64,000 nucleotides of DNA, from NCBI GenBank assembly GCA_019055375.1, contig JAHQIW010004446.1:186001-250000 (forward strand), in the 5' to 3' direction. The translations under genes were made by a program, and so were the position numbers. The notes beneath the pieces were generated by a model. It saw only the letters and a list, made by a program, of their open reading frames with translations, did not search any database and was not told the origin of the DNA. Below, piece after piece: positions 12,095 through 25,029 of this stretch; within the stretch, counting starts at the first letter, position 1, and each line of letters begins with the position of its first letter. The DNA comes from Parelaphostrongylus tenuis. Taxonomy: Eukaryota > Nematoda > Chromadorea > Rhabditida > Metastrongylidae.

Positions 12095-12230
12095 AGCCTT
12101 TATGTAGGGAGGTTCTCCCTCAGGAGGGTTTGGCTCAGACGAAAGGCACCGTGCCACTGACGAGGCTGTAATGCCAAAACACTTTATAAGTGCCGATGAA
12201 AAGCTTCATGAAGGGCTCAGAAATGCATTG
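12095..12230 (+). repeat. Penelope-like terminal repeat with mutated hammerhead core
   Basis: Shares GGCTCAGACGAAAGGCACCG with the 37-kb foldback repeats. The core reads CTGACGA, then GGC...GCC as stem II, then AAAAC at 12157-12180. One change in the CUGAUGA box and one in GAAA suggest it is inactive. Confidence 0.55.
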
Positions 12231-13734
12231 CCAAATTTTATTTACTTATTTATTTATTCCCTCAACCGACACGAAGCATACCTCTAAACATTTCGATGAA
12301 AACTCTGCGAAAAGTACCTGGGTGGCGCCTAGAAGGTGATTTAGGCCCAACTTCTCCAATCAAATCATACATCCACTGCGATCAAATGTAGTTTCATGAA
12401 TTACTCCAAATAAAGTTTACGTGGGAAAGTGCGAAACCTGCTCTCTGTTTGGAGCAGTGGATCACGCTAGACTGCTCTTGAACTTACCGTTGAAAGGAAA
12501 AATAAAACTAAAAGCTAATTGTATAACTTAACGACTAATGAGATTACTGAAGACACAAAGTACCAGATACCAGATAGATATAGATATAAGACAGATACCC
12601 AAAGCTCAAAATAATTGCATCGCTAAGGCGTGCTCATCAACAACTTTTAAGTCAAAGACGGCACCGTTCTTTTTTTTCGTCTTAATTTTTAGCCTACGAA
12701 TAGGCCTGTTTCTTAGCAGTTTTGTGTTTATGTCAAAAATCTTTCGATTTCATTTGCCTCAAGCATTTAAGAGTCGTGTTTGTTGATCAAGGAAATCACG
12801 GAATTATTCGATCAAAACCGAGGTTAATCGATAGTCTGTTCTAGGAATTGTTTCAAGAAGTACCAGCCGGATTAAATAGTGTCTAAAAACAATAAAGAAG
12901 GCAATCGGTTAATGTTCGCCTCCGCTGCGGGAAACATTGAAATGTCCGAACTTCATCAAACAAAAGCAACTTTGGGAATCTCGTGCTTGATGAATAAGAA
13001 AATTACAGAACTATTCGTTCAATTTCGAGGTTGATCGATGGCCGGTCCTAATGATTTAAAACTCTTTTAGAGATAAGAAAATATTGAACGTCGCACTGTT
13101 TTGTAGCTCTTCAAGAATTTTACTTTTTACCTGACATTGAAAAAAAATGTTCAAATATGATGAAAACATAAAATCTCGGCTAAACTTTGAGCACGTGATT
13201 ATCCTTTCTGGAGGATTACATGTTGTTCATACATCACCAGAATCTTTGTTTTGTTTTCCTTTCATCCATGCTTCGGCCTTACTCGTACTTTTGGCAGTAA
13301 CATTTGAAGGAATTGACCCGAATAACACAAATCAGAAATAGATATGGTCTAGAGAAAGGCACATTTTAGATTTTGATGGGGCACTGGATAGCATGTAAGC
13401 ATGTGTAATGGATGACCAAGTAAACGACGCTTCGATGAACTAGTGGAGCGAGGCTAGACGTCGAAAATTTTGGCCATTTTCATGGAAGAATCGCTTTCTT
13501 TTAGAAAAAAGAGGACCAGCGGTCGATGACCAGTGAGAGACACTAAAAATTAGTCTGGGCCATGGATCAGCAGAACTATTGCGGAAGTGGGCCAACTCGG
13601 ACCTTGTGGGACGGTCGCTCATGACATCGGTGAATATAGGTGGTCAGTAGTGCAGTGAAAATAATGTTTGATCTAACTACAGAAATTTTCCTGCTTATGG
13701 CGAAGACGTTCAAAATCGTGCTATATGCACACGC

Positions 13735-13990
13735 TACTCATCAATTCTCAATCAATACTCCTCTTTATCACTTCATCAGAGCCGTCTCAGAGTTTTTTTT
13801 CCAGTGTGCGGATCCCAGTACTTCTATCATTAAATTTGTTTTTCCTTATACTTCTTGAACGTCGTAGAATAGTGGCGAAGCGAGTCTTCTTGCAATCTCG
13901 AAGGTAACGTGACTGCGAGAGGGTGTTCGTTGACTACCGAAGAGGCTTGGGTGATGGTTTTCGACCCCACGAGCGCCGCGACGAGCATCA
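13735..13990 (-). repeat. Dispersed SINE-like repeat, family shared with 20.4 and 33.7 kb
   Basis: Blocks such as TTTATCACTTCATC and a CGTCGTAGAATA segment recur at 20.4-20.66 kb and 33.69-33.97 kb. In those copies the right end, read on the minus strand, resembles a tRNA Leu/Ser head (ACCGAGTGGCCGATAAGC at 20.6 kb). Confidence 0.5.
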
Positions 13991-14066
13991 GTAACCTGAC
14001 TGGTCGCGTTTCGAGAGGATGTTCGTTGACTGCCGAAGAGGCTTGGGTGATGGTTTCCGTAGTGTT
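13915..14066 (+). repeat. Local direct duplication
   Basis: About 48 bp (TTCGTTGACTACCGAAGAGG...GGTGATGGTTT) at about 13924-13960 is repeated at about 14021-14057 with three or so differences, a 97-bp offset. Recent duplication within the SINE-like region. Confidence 0.75.
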
Positions 14067-14235
14067 ATTATGTTCTTATATAACTTAGAGAAAAAGCAGC
14101 GAAAATACTGTAATTTCGAAGTATTAGTAATTAGAATAGCTATCAGCTCAACTGGGTTTATGAAGCGAAATCGCATACCCGACCAAACCTGTCAAAGATT
14201 GGTGGCTGATAGCTAACATTGAGATGTAGAAGAAT

Positions 14236-14345
14236 GAGTGGTCGGGCAAATGTGCCTCAGTGGTGTAGTGGTAGAGCACGCGTCCGCGGATAGGATGAAA
14301 CGTGGGTTCGATTCCCGCCTGAGGCCGTGTTTTTGTTCACCACTC
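14236..14345 (+). repeat. tRNA-like repeat with intact cloverleaf and outer stem
   Basis: Positions 14254-14325 fold as a full cloverleaf: a 7-bp acceptor (GCCTCAG/CTGAGGC), a 4-bp D stem, a 5-bp anticodon stem (CGTCC/GGATG), and a 5-bp T stem with loop TTCGATT. The anticodon loop is GCGGATA, with C at position 33 instead of U and a pyrimidine at 37. It is also flanked by GAGTGGT and ACCACTC, which can pair as an outer stem. Related copies occur at 0.86, 1.03, 6.6, 6.9, 21.98, 22.05, 42.3 and 50.8-51.1 kb. A mobile tRNA-derived repeat is more likely than a working tRNA gene. Confidence 0.7.
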
Positions 14346-15799
14346 AATTCTCTAAGTTATTACCTATTACTTCAAACGCACAATGTCGCGTGTCTCTCAA
14401 TACGTTCTGAGCGCAGCAATTTCAGAGCAGCCTCAAATTGACGCAATTTTTGCTTTTTGATAGTATTATTTCCGTTTTGTAGAAATTTTTAGAGTTTCCA
14501 TATCGAAATTCTTGAAGAAACATTGTCTCATCTTCATATGGGTATGAACTTCCAATATTCATCTCGAATTCCCAAATAAATTCGCTACTAAACCAAAGCC
14601 AAAGCAGGCTATACCTAGGAGTGTGTTACGTCTGCTTTTTTCTTTTCTTTCAGCGCTTCTGTTTGTTGTTTGATGTTAATTTTTCTATTTTCCACACATC
14701 CTAGCCGAGCAAAAAATACACGCTCACTGTGAAATGTAGTATTGTTTTTGCTGCTACCAGCGCAGTAAAAGGGTTTTTTTTTATAAAACAAGCGCTCTTT
14801 TACAACCACTGAAATTTGAGCTATCGAACAATTTCTGGAGCTTTGAAAAGGTGTGCAAAAGACTCTGTTTCTAAAGTATCAAAGAATTGTTGGAGATGAC
14901 GTAAATGTGCTTCTTAGTGGAAATTATTAGAAGAAAGATTAGAAAGGCAGAAGTGTTGAAGAGCTATAAAATACTGCGGAATTCTCGTATTGTTTTTTAA
15001 GGGGCTTTGAATTGTTCCTTGATGAATAACTATAACATTTGGCACACAGATATCACTGAGAATCACTCTTATTTTAATTTTGATTATGGGACGGTTAAGA
15101 AAGAACGATGTTATCTTCGATTTTATGAGTTGCTGATGAATTCATCAGATGACTATAACTGATGGTAACCAATCCACTAAAAAACCACAATGATCGACAT
15201 GCGCCCAGTTAACAGTCCTCTTTCAATCCTTATCAGTAGTAGATCACACGTGGCCTTTGGTTTGGATCTTTTCCCAAGCCCATCGAGCCCTCAACTCCTG
15301 CAAGGTCAGGAAAATGATATTATACTCGTCTGGCAAGATAGCAACACTGACTTGATATATCGATAGGTTATTGCAAGCAATTGTAATGACCAAATGTGCA
15401 TTCAGTCAACTCTGACGATGCTTAATCAAGTCGAATGCATGGCGTATTCTTCAGGGACCAGTCAAAGCCAAGAGCTTTACTTTTTATTCTTTCCTTATAT
15501 ATTATTTGTGCAAGCAAGGAAGAAGTTTATTGGTAATAGATCGCAACCTTTCGCATCTATAATTCTTCAAAGCATGCGTTGGGTTTTCATTTCTTTAATA
15601 TGATAGTATTGTTGGAAGTTGTATTCAAACGCTAAAAGACTTGAGGAGCACTGTAGTCTGAGAGAGTATGCAAGAAAAATGAGGTTCTACGTGAGATACT
15701 ATTGAAAATGATTATTGAATATTTTATAGGCATTTGAGACCAAAGAAAGTAGAACGAACCGTTTTGGACACCATAGGTTTACAATTTAAGCACTTCTAT

Positions 15800-16352
15800 T
15801 AGGTTGGAAAGAAATTTATAATCGTTTGGATAGGAATGTCGTTCTGTCGCATAAAACATGTGTGATTTTCATATCATTTGAAAGGGCTACTTCTTGCGCA
15901 TCGATTGATATATAATCTATATCTGCTGCAGAATTGAATTGTCAAGTGAACAAAAAAGCGCGCTTTGTTCCAGCAAGACAACGCAAAACCACACACAACC
16001 AAAAAGACCAATGCAAAGTTTGAGGAATTGGACGGAGTTGAGACTCTACCGCATCCATCCTATAGTCTGGACGCTGCTCCATCTGATTACGGCTTTTTCC
16101 AATCAATGCAACACCTTTTTGAAGGTTGCTGATTTGAATCTTTTGATGAAGTTTCAAAAGCATGTCAAGAGTTCTTTGATTCAAAGTCGAAGGAGTGGTA
16201 CTTTGCTCAGATCCGAAACCTGGCGGACCGATGGCAAAAAGTGGTGGATATGATGGCCTGTATTCTAAAGAACAGTTGTTGCTGTTTGCTGTTGAATATA
16301 TGCATAAATTCTGAAAGTTTTATCAAACGATGGAAACTTTCTTTCCAACCTA
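15800..16352 (+). mobile_element. Mariner-like deletion derivative with TIRs
   Basis: TIRs TTAGGTTGGAAAGAAATTTA and reverse complement ATTAGGTTGGAAAGAAAGTT bound a 550-bp element. Inside, the C-terminal half of a mariner transposase is readable with small frameshifts: QQDNAKPHTTKKT, then SLDAAPSDYGFFQSMQHLFE, then QEFFDSKSKEWYFAQIRNLA and DRWQKVVD. The second and third catalytic Asp (QDN, PSDY) are present; the N-terminal domain and first Asp are deleted. Confidence 0.85.
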
Positions 16353-16359
16353 ATAAAAA

Positions 16360-19300
16360 GTTTACTACTAAAAAAAGAAATCTATATCTATTAAAATCCG
16401 CTAACAAAAAGGAAACTCCAGAGATCACAATTCGTTACAGATTTGGTGAAGCTTACTTGAAGAAGAATTTGAGTGAATTTTCTTGAAGTCACACTGCACA
16501 GTAGGCGCGTCGCTTCGAATGATGAGAAATTGGGCTAAAACAGCGAAGATCTGCCTCTACGGCATCCAATATTATGGTGCACACAAACTGGTCTCTCAGG
16601 GGTGAAATTTTAGAATAAAAACGGAAACTACTGTCATGGGCAGAAAACGAGCGCAGAGGATTTTCCAGGGTACACATTTTTTCTCGTAAAGTCAACTGAC
16701 GAGAAACTAAAGAGCCATCACTGGTGAGTTTGGACTATGGTATAACGATGACATTCAAGGCTATGCTGCTAAAACATTGTAGGATTTTTTTGGTACATCA
16801 TTAATTTTATGCTGCAATTTTCTAAACCAATTTCATGTAAAAGCGAAGAAAATCTGTTCAAATCAAGATAAAAAAAGTCACTCTCTGCGAAATTTAGAAT
16901 AGTAATGAGCAGTCGAATGTGCAGCGTATGAAACTGATTCTCTGTGGCTTCAATATGGTAAGGAGGTAGAAAAAGCCTGTAATAAAAAATAGAGAATGAC
17001 CGTAGTCTTATGAATATTCATTATGTTCACTAATTCGCCCAGCGTATTGGATTTAATAAAGAATTGTGAATGTTTTTTTTCCTTGTTTTCTGAATGAATT
17101 ATTCAAATTTAATCCATGGCATCGACTGTTTTTTTTTTGAAATCATCCAAATTCACTCAAGTAAAGAGCGTATTTACGAAAGCTGGCTTTGCCAGTATTT
17201 GATTGTTTTTTTTTCAATAAAAAGCTGCATTTCTCATCTTTTCCTACGAACGAATACTTTTATCTCTTTCGTGTTCCTCCTTGCCATCACAAAAAGTATT
17301 CTATTCTATGTTAACATCGATCAATTCGTATAATTCTGAGTAACCTCCTCTGATGTATAACTGCATAGAATTCTCAAAAAAGTTTTTACGTGACGCCATA
17401 ATAATTTCAGGCAATCATTCTCTTACAGTAAGCATCCATGGACGGCCACTAATATGGCATCCAGTTTCATGTTACTTAGCATTCAATCAAAGTTTTTACT
17501 ACTATAAAATGGAAGAAAGCACAAGAATGTTGACACATGAGCAGAGCCTGGAAGCTTCATAAAATGAGCAATACGAGATGGAGTTTGCAGAAAATTTTTT
17601 TGGTTTGTTAAAGATCTTCGTAGATTCAATTTGCTTTTCCCCTATTTTTCTTACCTGTAAAGGTTTACTCTTTACTATATGTTTGAAATTTTTCGCCATT
17701 TAGCAACCGTTTTTCTAAGTTAAAGCAGAAATTTGTCCAATGAACTGACCATTTTTTGGACTAGTCACCATTTTAGTGGGATCAAACTGCTCATAGCCAT
17801 ACAATGGGCACAGAAATCCCGTTCGATGAACAGATGATATACCACCAACGAGGAAGAATACGACTAAGTTGTCAAGAATCAAATCACATTGATTAACAGC
17901 AGCTGGCTCGACAAAGAACACTCTAGTGCTTTAAAGTTGGGAAGCCTCTAGCTTTTTTACTTTCTATGTCCTTTATCTCGTAACATAAGACAAATTGGTA
18001 CAATCTCAGATGCACCGATATCTTCACCAACGCGTTCACCATCACATTCGTACTCAACTCGCGGTGGTAAGCTTTTTTCTGTGGATTGGTGACATCGATA
18101 ATTTTTTAGCCATCAGCCATATTGGTACATTGAAATAACTAAAGGATTTCCAAATCTTGAAGTCTTAAATGGCCTGATTTCTATTCACATAGCAAAATAA
18201 TGACCGATCTCAACTTTTAGCCGTCAAAGCTATTAGATATTAATAAGCTGCAATAAAAGGCTTCAAAGTCTACAAATCTTTGTTTACTAGATAAGGATCT
18301 CCTTTTTTGTCACAATGAAATTCTGGTATTTCAGAGCCTGTTAAAAATATTTAATGGATTTATTTTGTCTACACTCGTGTTTTGAAAATAAAAACAGCAA
18401 AACAGGCGGTATTTTGTCAGCTGAAATATACATTGTGTCGAATTTCACATAAAGTTTGTATTTATTCAGTTTGAAGTTTTTTGATTCTGCAAAGCTCTGG
18501 AAAGCAATTAGCAGTAACTTCTGCAACCGACTTTCTAATAACACCGCATTGGTCTATAATTCAGTGTCTTCTTGATGAGCTGACACTAGCTTCTTGGAAG
18601 TGTCTAATCACAATAGCTGACGTTTCAGCGAAATCCGTTATCTTCAAAGCCTGTGGAAGCTAAATTAAAGTCAAATCTACTTATTGGGGCACTTTTATGA
18701 CTTCATCGGAAAAATGCAATAGATAAATTTTCAGCGCATAGAAGACACTTCCACGTGTCGATTTTTTGAACAACCCTTTATTTTATTTCAAAACCTATTT
18801 GTTAAACTCAGCATTGCCAGTAATTGTATTTATTTATTGATTAAGTTAATGGAACGTGCTTAATGAATGCTTAATGAAGAAATTTTATTCCGCTGTTGTT
18901 TCCACGTCATCTTCTTCTGTTCTGCGAAACCGATGATTCCTGTGAGCCAGTCGATAGCGATTCCACTGTTGCATGTTGGATTGTCCAGTAAGAACAAAAT
19001 ATTATCAAGGGAAATCGCTAGCATCAACAACCGTCATGTATAAAGGCACCTCCGAGTAAGATTTCTCACGAGACGTTTTCCGAATGAGACCTTTGGTTAT
19101 CAATCAATGTGCTGTTGTCTTAAACAACAAAAAGTTGATATAAGTCGGTGTCATATTTTTCCTAGTCTCCCAGACATCCATTGGATACTAACCGCGCAAA
19201 GTCTTGAATATGGGAGGAATGTGCTTGGCTCGGATAAAAAATCAGCCTGAGCTAAGGTGCGATTTTTCAAATTTATCTAATTCTAGAAACCCATCCAAGT

Positions 19301-20395
19301 GCTTCAAATGTTTCCCATGCCAATGTTTTAGATTCCTGGGTGAGTTTTTGCGGAAATTACTCTCTTTTATGTTTTTATGCCTTCTAAGCTCCTAGTGGAA
19401 TGAGCTGTTTATCTTTGAAGTGACTGCGTTGGCGTCCTTTACCAGGGCACGGAGCGCCCCACTTGTTTTCTCTAATTAGATTAGAGAATATAACACACTG
19501 ACAATCAAAAATTGGAAAATAAGTTCGTTTTCTCTCACCCTACTCTTAAGACGTTCGTAACAGCATGACCCACGGCAAATCTGGCCCCTCATAAAAGCAT
19601 ATCTTCAAATCGCGATTTTTTTGCACCGAAAGTGGAGTTTGTTTTATATCAAGCCGAGAAAAAGCAGACTGTAAAAGGTGGAAGCTCAAGCTAAGTGATT
19701 GACTCACTCTTTGATATCTCTACAGCCAACGAGAAACGTTGAACTCGCGCGAGACCTTCATAAAGGTCACTGATCACTTATTTGTAAAAGCGAGCTGTTT
19801 TTTTTATGTAATCAAAGTACAGAAGTGGAGATTGCTTTGTTAAGGTTTGCAACCATCCTAGTTAACACCAAACTCAGAAAGAAGTAAAATCCTCGAAATG
19901 TCACTTTTTGTGTAAAAATACTGCAATTAACTTTGACTGCCCATCAAGCAACAATGTCGAAAAGCCTGTTCACTCTTGATTAAACGTGGTAAAACCCGTA
20001 AAAAATCTAGAAGAAAAAATCCCAAAACTAAAAAAAATTGAAAACCAAAAAAAGCGCTGAATCTTTGGAAAACCTCAAACCTAAACCCAAACCTTTCTGC
20101 ATAGGCATTGCATTTCCAATCTCTTAAGATCATCGACAGTGCGAGAAGTCATTTCCGTATCGCAAGTGTTGAATTGCATAACACGTTATGTAAACTGTAA
20201 GATACCTAAAGTCAGTTTAACACTGCTTTTTTAGTTAATTCCGGTGGTTGTAATCAAGAGGAATTGTTTTGCAATTGACCGCAACTATCCAACAGACAAT
20301 AAATGTTCCACTAAGCTTCTAACTCATCAGTGAACAACACGGTAGATTTAGCTCCACATTAATGGCAAACACTTTTGCAGCTCTTCATTCACTTC
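16360..20395. other. No recognisable gene
   Basis: AT-rich sequence. A minus-strand frame at 17715-17921 (QCDLILDNLVVFFLVGGISS) is hydrophobic but lacks a proper acceptor. A possible plus-strand donor follows CFRFLG at 19340. Neither connects to other exons. Confidence 0.4.
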
Positions 20396-20665
20396 TAATA
20401 GCTTTATCACTTTATCTGGCCAGCATATCACAGCTCTTTCCGCTGTGCGGGCTCCAGTACTCCTAGCATCTGAATCGTCTCCTTTCTGGCTTGAGAATTT
20501 TATCTTCTACACGACGTCGTAGAATATTAGTCAAACACCTTTCCATGTAATCTCTAGATAAGCTGGGACATTCAGCATGGCGTTCGATATAATTTGCATA
20601 GAGTGTCGGGGATCAACCCTCTTCCGAGCTTATCGGCCACTCGGTCATTGGACTGCAACTTCTAA
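20395..20665 (-). repeat. SINE-like repeat with tRNA Leu/Ser-like head
   Basis: Same family as 13.74-13.99 and 33.69-33.97 kb. On the minus strand it begins near 20650 with ACCGAGTGGCCGATAAGCTC (A box) and GGGTTGATCC. Confidence 0.5.
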
Positions 20666-21979
20666 ATGAGGGAGAAAATTATATGAGTCGGTAGGAAATA
20701 AAGAACTTCATTCCGACTTGCGAGTTACAAGCATAGTGGATAGTTTAAAGGATTTCAATGGGAACGAATTCACTCGAGCATGAGCTTGGCTGGATAACCC
20801 TTTATATAACGAGGTACTCCACCAAGGTTCGCATTAAGATACACATTATGTCCTGTCTGTAATGCAGGAGAAAGTCGATCGACAATCGTTGGATATGTTT
20901 GTCTTCCCTATCACTATTATGATCAACGCTGCTTGTATAAATCTTTATCATGCTTCTTATCCACTCCAGAATGTTGGAATAGAAAATTTGTTTATTCCTA
21001 ATGGACGTCTTTATGACGAGACAGCATACCAATTGTCTCTCGGAAGAAAAGAGCCTAAGCTACACTAAGAATGCACTTCCATATTGCTCTCACTTTTCCT
21101 TATATTTTCCTGCCTTATGTTAGAAGTACTAAAGTAGGATGTTAAGCATTTTCTCACCAGATTTCCATTACGTTACGGGCTTTATGTTACCAGTTCCCTT
21201 GCTTGACAACGAATCTCTTCACGTAACATGACACTTTTGATGAAGAAGAAAGCAGCAAGTCAGTAATTCGAATAGCAACTATGTTCTGACCGCAGACAAA
21301 TTTATAGGTTATTTTTGCTGTTCTGAATTTCCATTCCAGTATAAGTACCGTTTCTAAACAAAAAAATCTATGTCACACTCTGTCATGAAGTAGAAGTAAG
21401 GAAAACTGTAACTAAATCGGCGAAGAATGTTTATGCCTACTTTTTGTTTTGTTGATAATTTACGTATAATTACTATCTCCTTGGAAAATGATGTTGTAAA
21501 CATCTGTTAATACTGACTATTTAATTTGTTTTCAGAAGCTGATAAAGCCTTACAATTTGAAGGAGATTTTGCCAACATAAATCGACACTATTACACAGAA
21601 GTTATCATCTTGAAAATCACATGGGATTTTCAAGAAATACATTCCTCACCCTTCCCCTCTTTACTTTCCACCATTCTCCCGATGACTCGCGCCCAGTCGT
21701 CCAACAAACAACAGCTAATCTATCAAAACAGTCAGTTTCTTTTTCGGTGTTTCTCATGAGACAAGCGTCACATTTGCTTGAATTTCAGCAGAAGGTTGTT
21801 TTTTGCTCGCATTCAACCACATTGCACTTGTAGGAGAACACAATATAGAATTTCTTGTGTTCACAATCTATGTGCACTTAATGATAAAGGTGATAAGGTG
21901 ATGATCACGTTAGAGTCAGTTGCAATGAAAACAACATTTTTAGGTTTATGATAACCATGACAGTACATCTGAGAGAACT

Positions 21980-22154
21980 GAGTGGTGAGCAAAAATGCGA
22001 CCTCAGGCGTGAGTCGAACCCGCGTTTCATCCATATCGGAAAGAATGGGTGGTGGCGCAAATGTGCCTCGGTGGTGTAGTGGTAGCACGCGTCCCCGGTA
22101 TGGATGGAGTGCGAGTTTGATTCCCGCCTAAGGTCGTGTTTTTGTTCACCACTC
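21980..22154. repeat. Truncated minus copy abutting a full plus copy of the tRNA-like repeat
   Basis: 21980-22041 is a minus-oriented partial copy (GAGTGGTGAGCAAAAATGCG, CGAACCCGCGTTTCAT). 22046-22154 is a plus copy with GTAGTGGTAGCACGCGTCC, GATTCCCGCC and TTTGTTCACCACTC. The arrangement is again inverted. Confidence 0.65.
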
Positions 22155-22365
22155 GATTGTCTTAGGTGTACAGGAAACATTGTACCATTGCGAAAATGCA
22201 GTAAAACATTAAAAACCACGAAAATCTTGAACAGTGTTTCTTCGCACTGTTTTAAGTGAAAGTCAGACCATAAAACACCTTTGGACAAAGCTTTGCACTT
22301 TTTTCTGCTTTTCATAAGTGTCTACTATTGTCACGGTTGCACTAGGCGGAAAATTAGCGCGAAAT

Positions 22366-22787
22366 ATTGGGTTGGCAAAAAACTTTGCGGGCTTTCTCAT
22401 TTTTGCTAATTGTTTTTCATGAATTTAAGCAATTGTTTTTACTATCGTTTAGAGCAGCTTCTTGTGGTTAATTTGATGCATAAAACTTATACATTTGTTT
22501 TGAGATAATATTTTTCCAAGAACGAAAACAATCGTTCGTGCTACACGAGTATCATTTAAGTTCAAGTGCTGCTGAGACTTTCCACTGGATTGACGAGGCC
22601 TGTGGCGACGAAAGGACATTAGTTTTACCGCTGCCGAGTCATAAAATTGCCGCAAAATGAGAGATAGTGATTAGGGCTGAAAGGAAATGCTTTATTTTAT
22701 CATCTCTTGTTTCTTTTTCTTGAAAAACGGGATGAGCTTGCTCAGAATTGAAAGAATTCTTGAAAATTTCGCGCTAACTCAATAGTA
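22366..22787. mobile_element. Mariner-type TIR element, non-coding
   Basis: Left end TATTGGGTTGGCAAAAAACT is a typical mariner terminus; the right end read in reverse starts TATTGAGTTAGCGCGAAATT, a weak match. No transposase could be recognised in the 420 bp between. Confidence 0.5.
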
Positions 22788-22899
22788 TTATGTCCCATAA
22801 TCTCTTTTGCATCAAGACACTTTTGGCCATTCATTTGTTATTACTTGGGAAAAACAAATAACCAACAATACGATCACCATCATGGTCAATAATATGATT

Positions 22900-23550
22900 C
22901 CTAATGATGTAGAGCGATGTGCAGAACTTCTGTGTCTGGCGGGACTCAAATCGCATTTTACCCTATCCGGTGGCGCGTGCTCTATCCCACTACTACCGAC
23001 ACCTTTTTTTAGACCTCTTTCTTTCTACACTACATCACATCTCTCTGTCAGAAACCAGCCAACGGCTTGGCCTAGGTATTCGTAATCGATATTGAACCCA
23101 CTCAAGCCGGCAGATGTTGGGTATTGGGTGATCAAGTAGAATTCTTGTTATCGAACAGCTTCAAGCGGTGGTATAATCTTATAGATATGCCCAATGATGC
23201 AGAGTGATGTGCAGAACTTTGTGCCAGGCGTACTCAAACTCGCATTTCATCCTAACAAGAGGCGCGTGCCCTATCCCTTTGCATTACCGCGGCTGCTTGA
23301 CTATCGTTCTTTCTATGCCACAACGCACCTACCTGTCACCAAACGAGCTCCAACGATTTATTTAGTACTCGATATCGACACTGAAGTCGGCCACGCTAGT
23401 AGATGCTGGGCATTGAATGATCAAACAAAATTCCTTTTACATAACCGCTTTCAATGGTGTTACGATGTTACAGGTATACTCAATGGTGTAGAGTGATGTG
23501 GAAAACTTTTCGTCCACTGGGACTCGAACCCGCATTTCGCCTCGATTTCG
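22900..23550 (-). repeat. Tandem array with about 290-bp period containing tRNA-like units
   Basis: Three units begin near 22903, 23193 and 23482 (spacing 290 and 289; the third is partial). Each starts AATGATG(T/C)AGAG(C/T)GATGTG, followed by a minus-oriented B-box segment (GGACTCGAACCCGCATTTC in the third). The region between repeats is also related (CGATAT...AGATG(T/C)TGGG(T/C)ATTG). Confidence 0.75.
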
Positions 23551-23734
23551 TCTTGCTTGACGCAAAAGTTTTGCGTATTACATCATTGAGCATATATTTA
23601 ACATCATACCATCGCAAAAGCGGGTAAATAATAATAATTTTGTTCGAAATCACTTGCCCTGCAAAGATTGAATATGTTCTTCTTAAAAGATATGAGGCTT
23701 GTGTTCAAATTCTCCAGCAGATGCTGCATCAGGG

Positions 23735-24285
23735 AGCGGGTGAGATGATAATTTGATGGAACGTTATCACGATTATACGGTGGACGTGGTGCTGTGGTTC
23801 AGCGCAGTTTCTTAAAAATGTGGCAAATCGACATTGTAATACAGATAGAGCTTTATTCTCGCACTACTGCGGCCAACTTCCGGAGTTATTCCAGTGGGCG
23901 TAGGCGCCGATCATCTGGTTGTTCTAGTAGTTCCCAAAGCATCATGGCTTAGCAAATTAGGAAACCGAGAACATAGTTTTCCGAGCATGGAACTTGGGCC
24001 CTAGTTGAGCACGCGGGTCGTCGCCGATGGGCATCTTTGGGCGCGCGTGTTGTTCTCCTAGTAGATCTAGGACTCATTTCCAGTAATGATGGACTTGAGA
24101 AAGTCCTTTGCGCGGTGGTAGCAGAAGACTTCACCCGAGTAACATGGTCGTGGTCGGTTAGTTCACGACGTGTCCACAGAGACATCACTTTGTGGCAGCC
24201 CATTTGATTCAGATGACAAGCCAGGTGGCACGGCCATATCCAAGTGCTACTGGAACATTCTCCAACATATCACATTTTTTTGGCA
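23735..24285 (-). mobile_element. Mariner-like remnant, same family as 38.4 kb
   Basis: The reverse complement of 23715-23850 aligns with the 3' part of the 38.35-38.99 kb transposase (…CCATCAAATTATCATCTCAC...). 24250-24275 matches its 5' flank (TTCTCCAACATA). The coding part is not open. Confidence 0.55.
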
Positions 24286-24724
24286 ACAGCTTATTTTGGG
24301 AGAGAAAAAATTGAATAAGACAAGAATGCGAAAAAATATGGGCCGACCCGGTGTTAAAGATAGGCAGTTTTGCTAAGAGGGACACAATTTACAAACTGCT
24401 CTTCTTGAAGGATTTTATTTTTTTCAACTCAATAAAAGATGTGCTTCGGGTTAGCCGGGAAATATGAGAGACGTTCTCAGAAGCGTGTGCACTTTCTTCT
24501 TATTACTCTCAAACCAAACTAAAGGCTGTTTCTTCGTGGGAAATTGTGAATCACGGTAGGTTCATCACCTGACACGGGTGTTTACAACTGACGATTTTTT
24601 CACTTCCAGCGTCAGTGCAGACTGTGTAACGAAATCTTCCTACATTACCTTGTCAAAGGCACCAAATAAAAATCGTCACACCAAAATTGCCTTGTCCTTA
24701 GTGCTTTGTTTCTGTCCTTTGTAG

Positions 24725-24883
24725 TGTCGTCAGAACAAAATTGCTCACATTACTCCACTGAAAGCAATGAATGGAGTGTTTTTTCGTGCCTTGTGCACAA
24801 CTCGAGTGCACGAATAGAGCTCAGTTATTCAAGCTGCTCTATCAACAACGAGGGTGAAACTAAAATATGTGACTATACTGAAG
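24725..24883 (+). CDS. Candidate single exon, Cys-rich extracellular segment
   Basis: An open stretch between acceptor TGTCCTTTGTAG and donor GAAG|GTAAAC. It would encode about 52 residues beginning SSEQNCSHYSTESNEWSVFS and ending KICDYTE, with four Cys and two N-glycosylation sequons (NCS, NSS). This suggests a secreted or ectodomain segment. The upstream in-frame codons are hydrophobic but have no ATG. No partner exons were found and the family is not recognised. Confidence 0.3.
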
Positions 24884-25029
24884 GTAAACAGCTTCATGAG
24901 AGATCTAGGGTGCCAAATAATCATAGCAATTTTTCATCAAACGGTGTTCTCGAATCGATGACATGTAAGCTTCTATAGCCTTCATTACACTTTATTAAAA
25001 GGCATTATAATATCCATAAACACAAATTC

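Noticed and set aside
14254..14325. Functional tRNA gene
   Set aside because: The cloverleaf is intact, but the anticodon loop lacks U33 and a purine at 37, and related dispersed copies with shared flanks show it is a mobile repeat.
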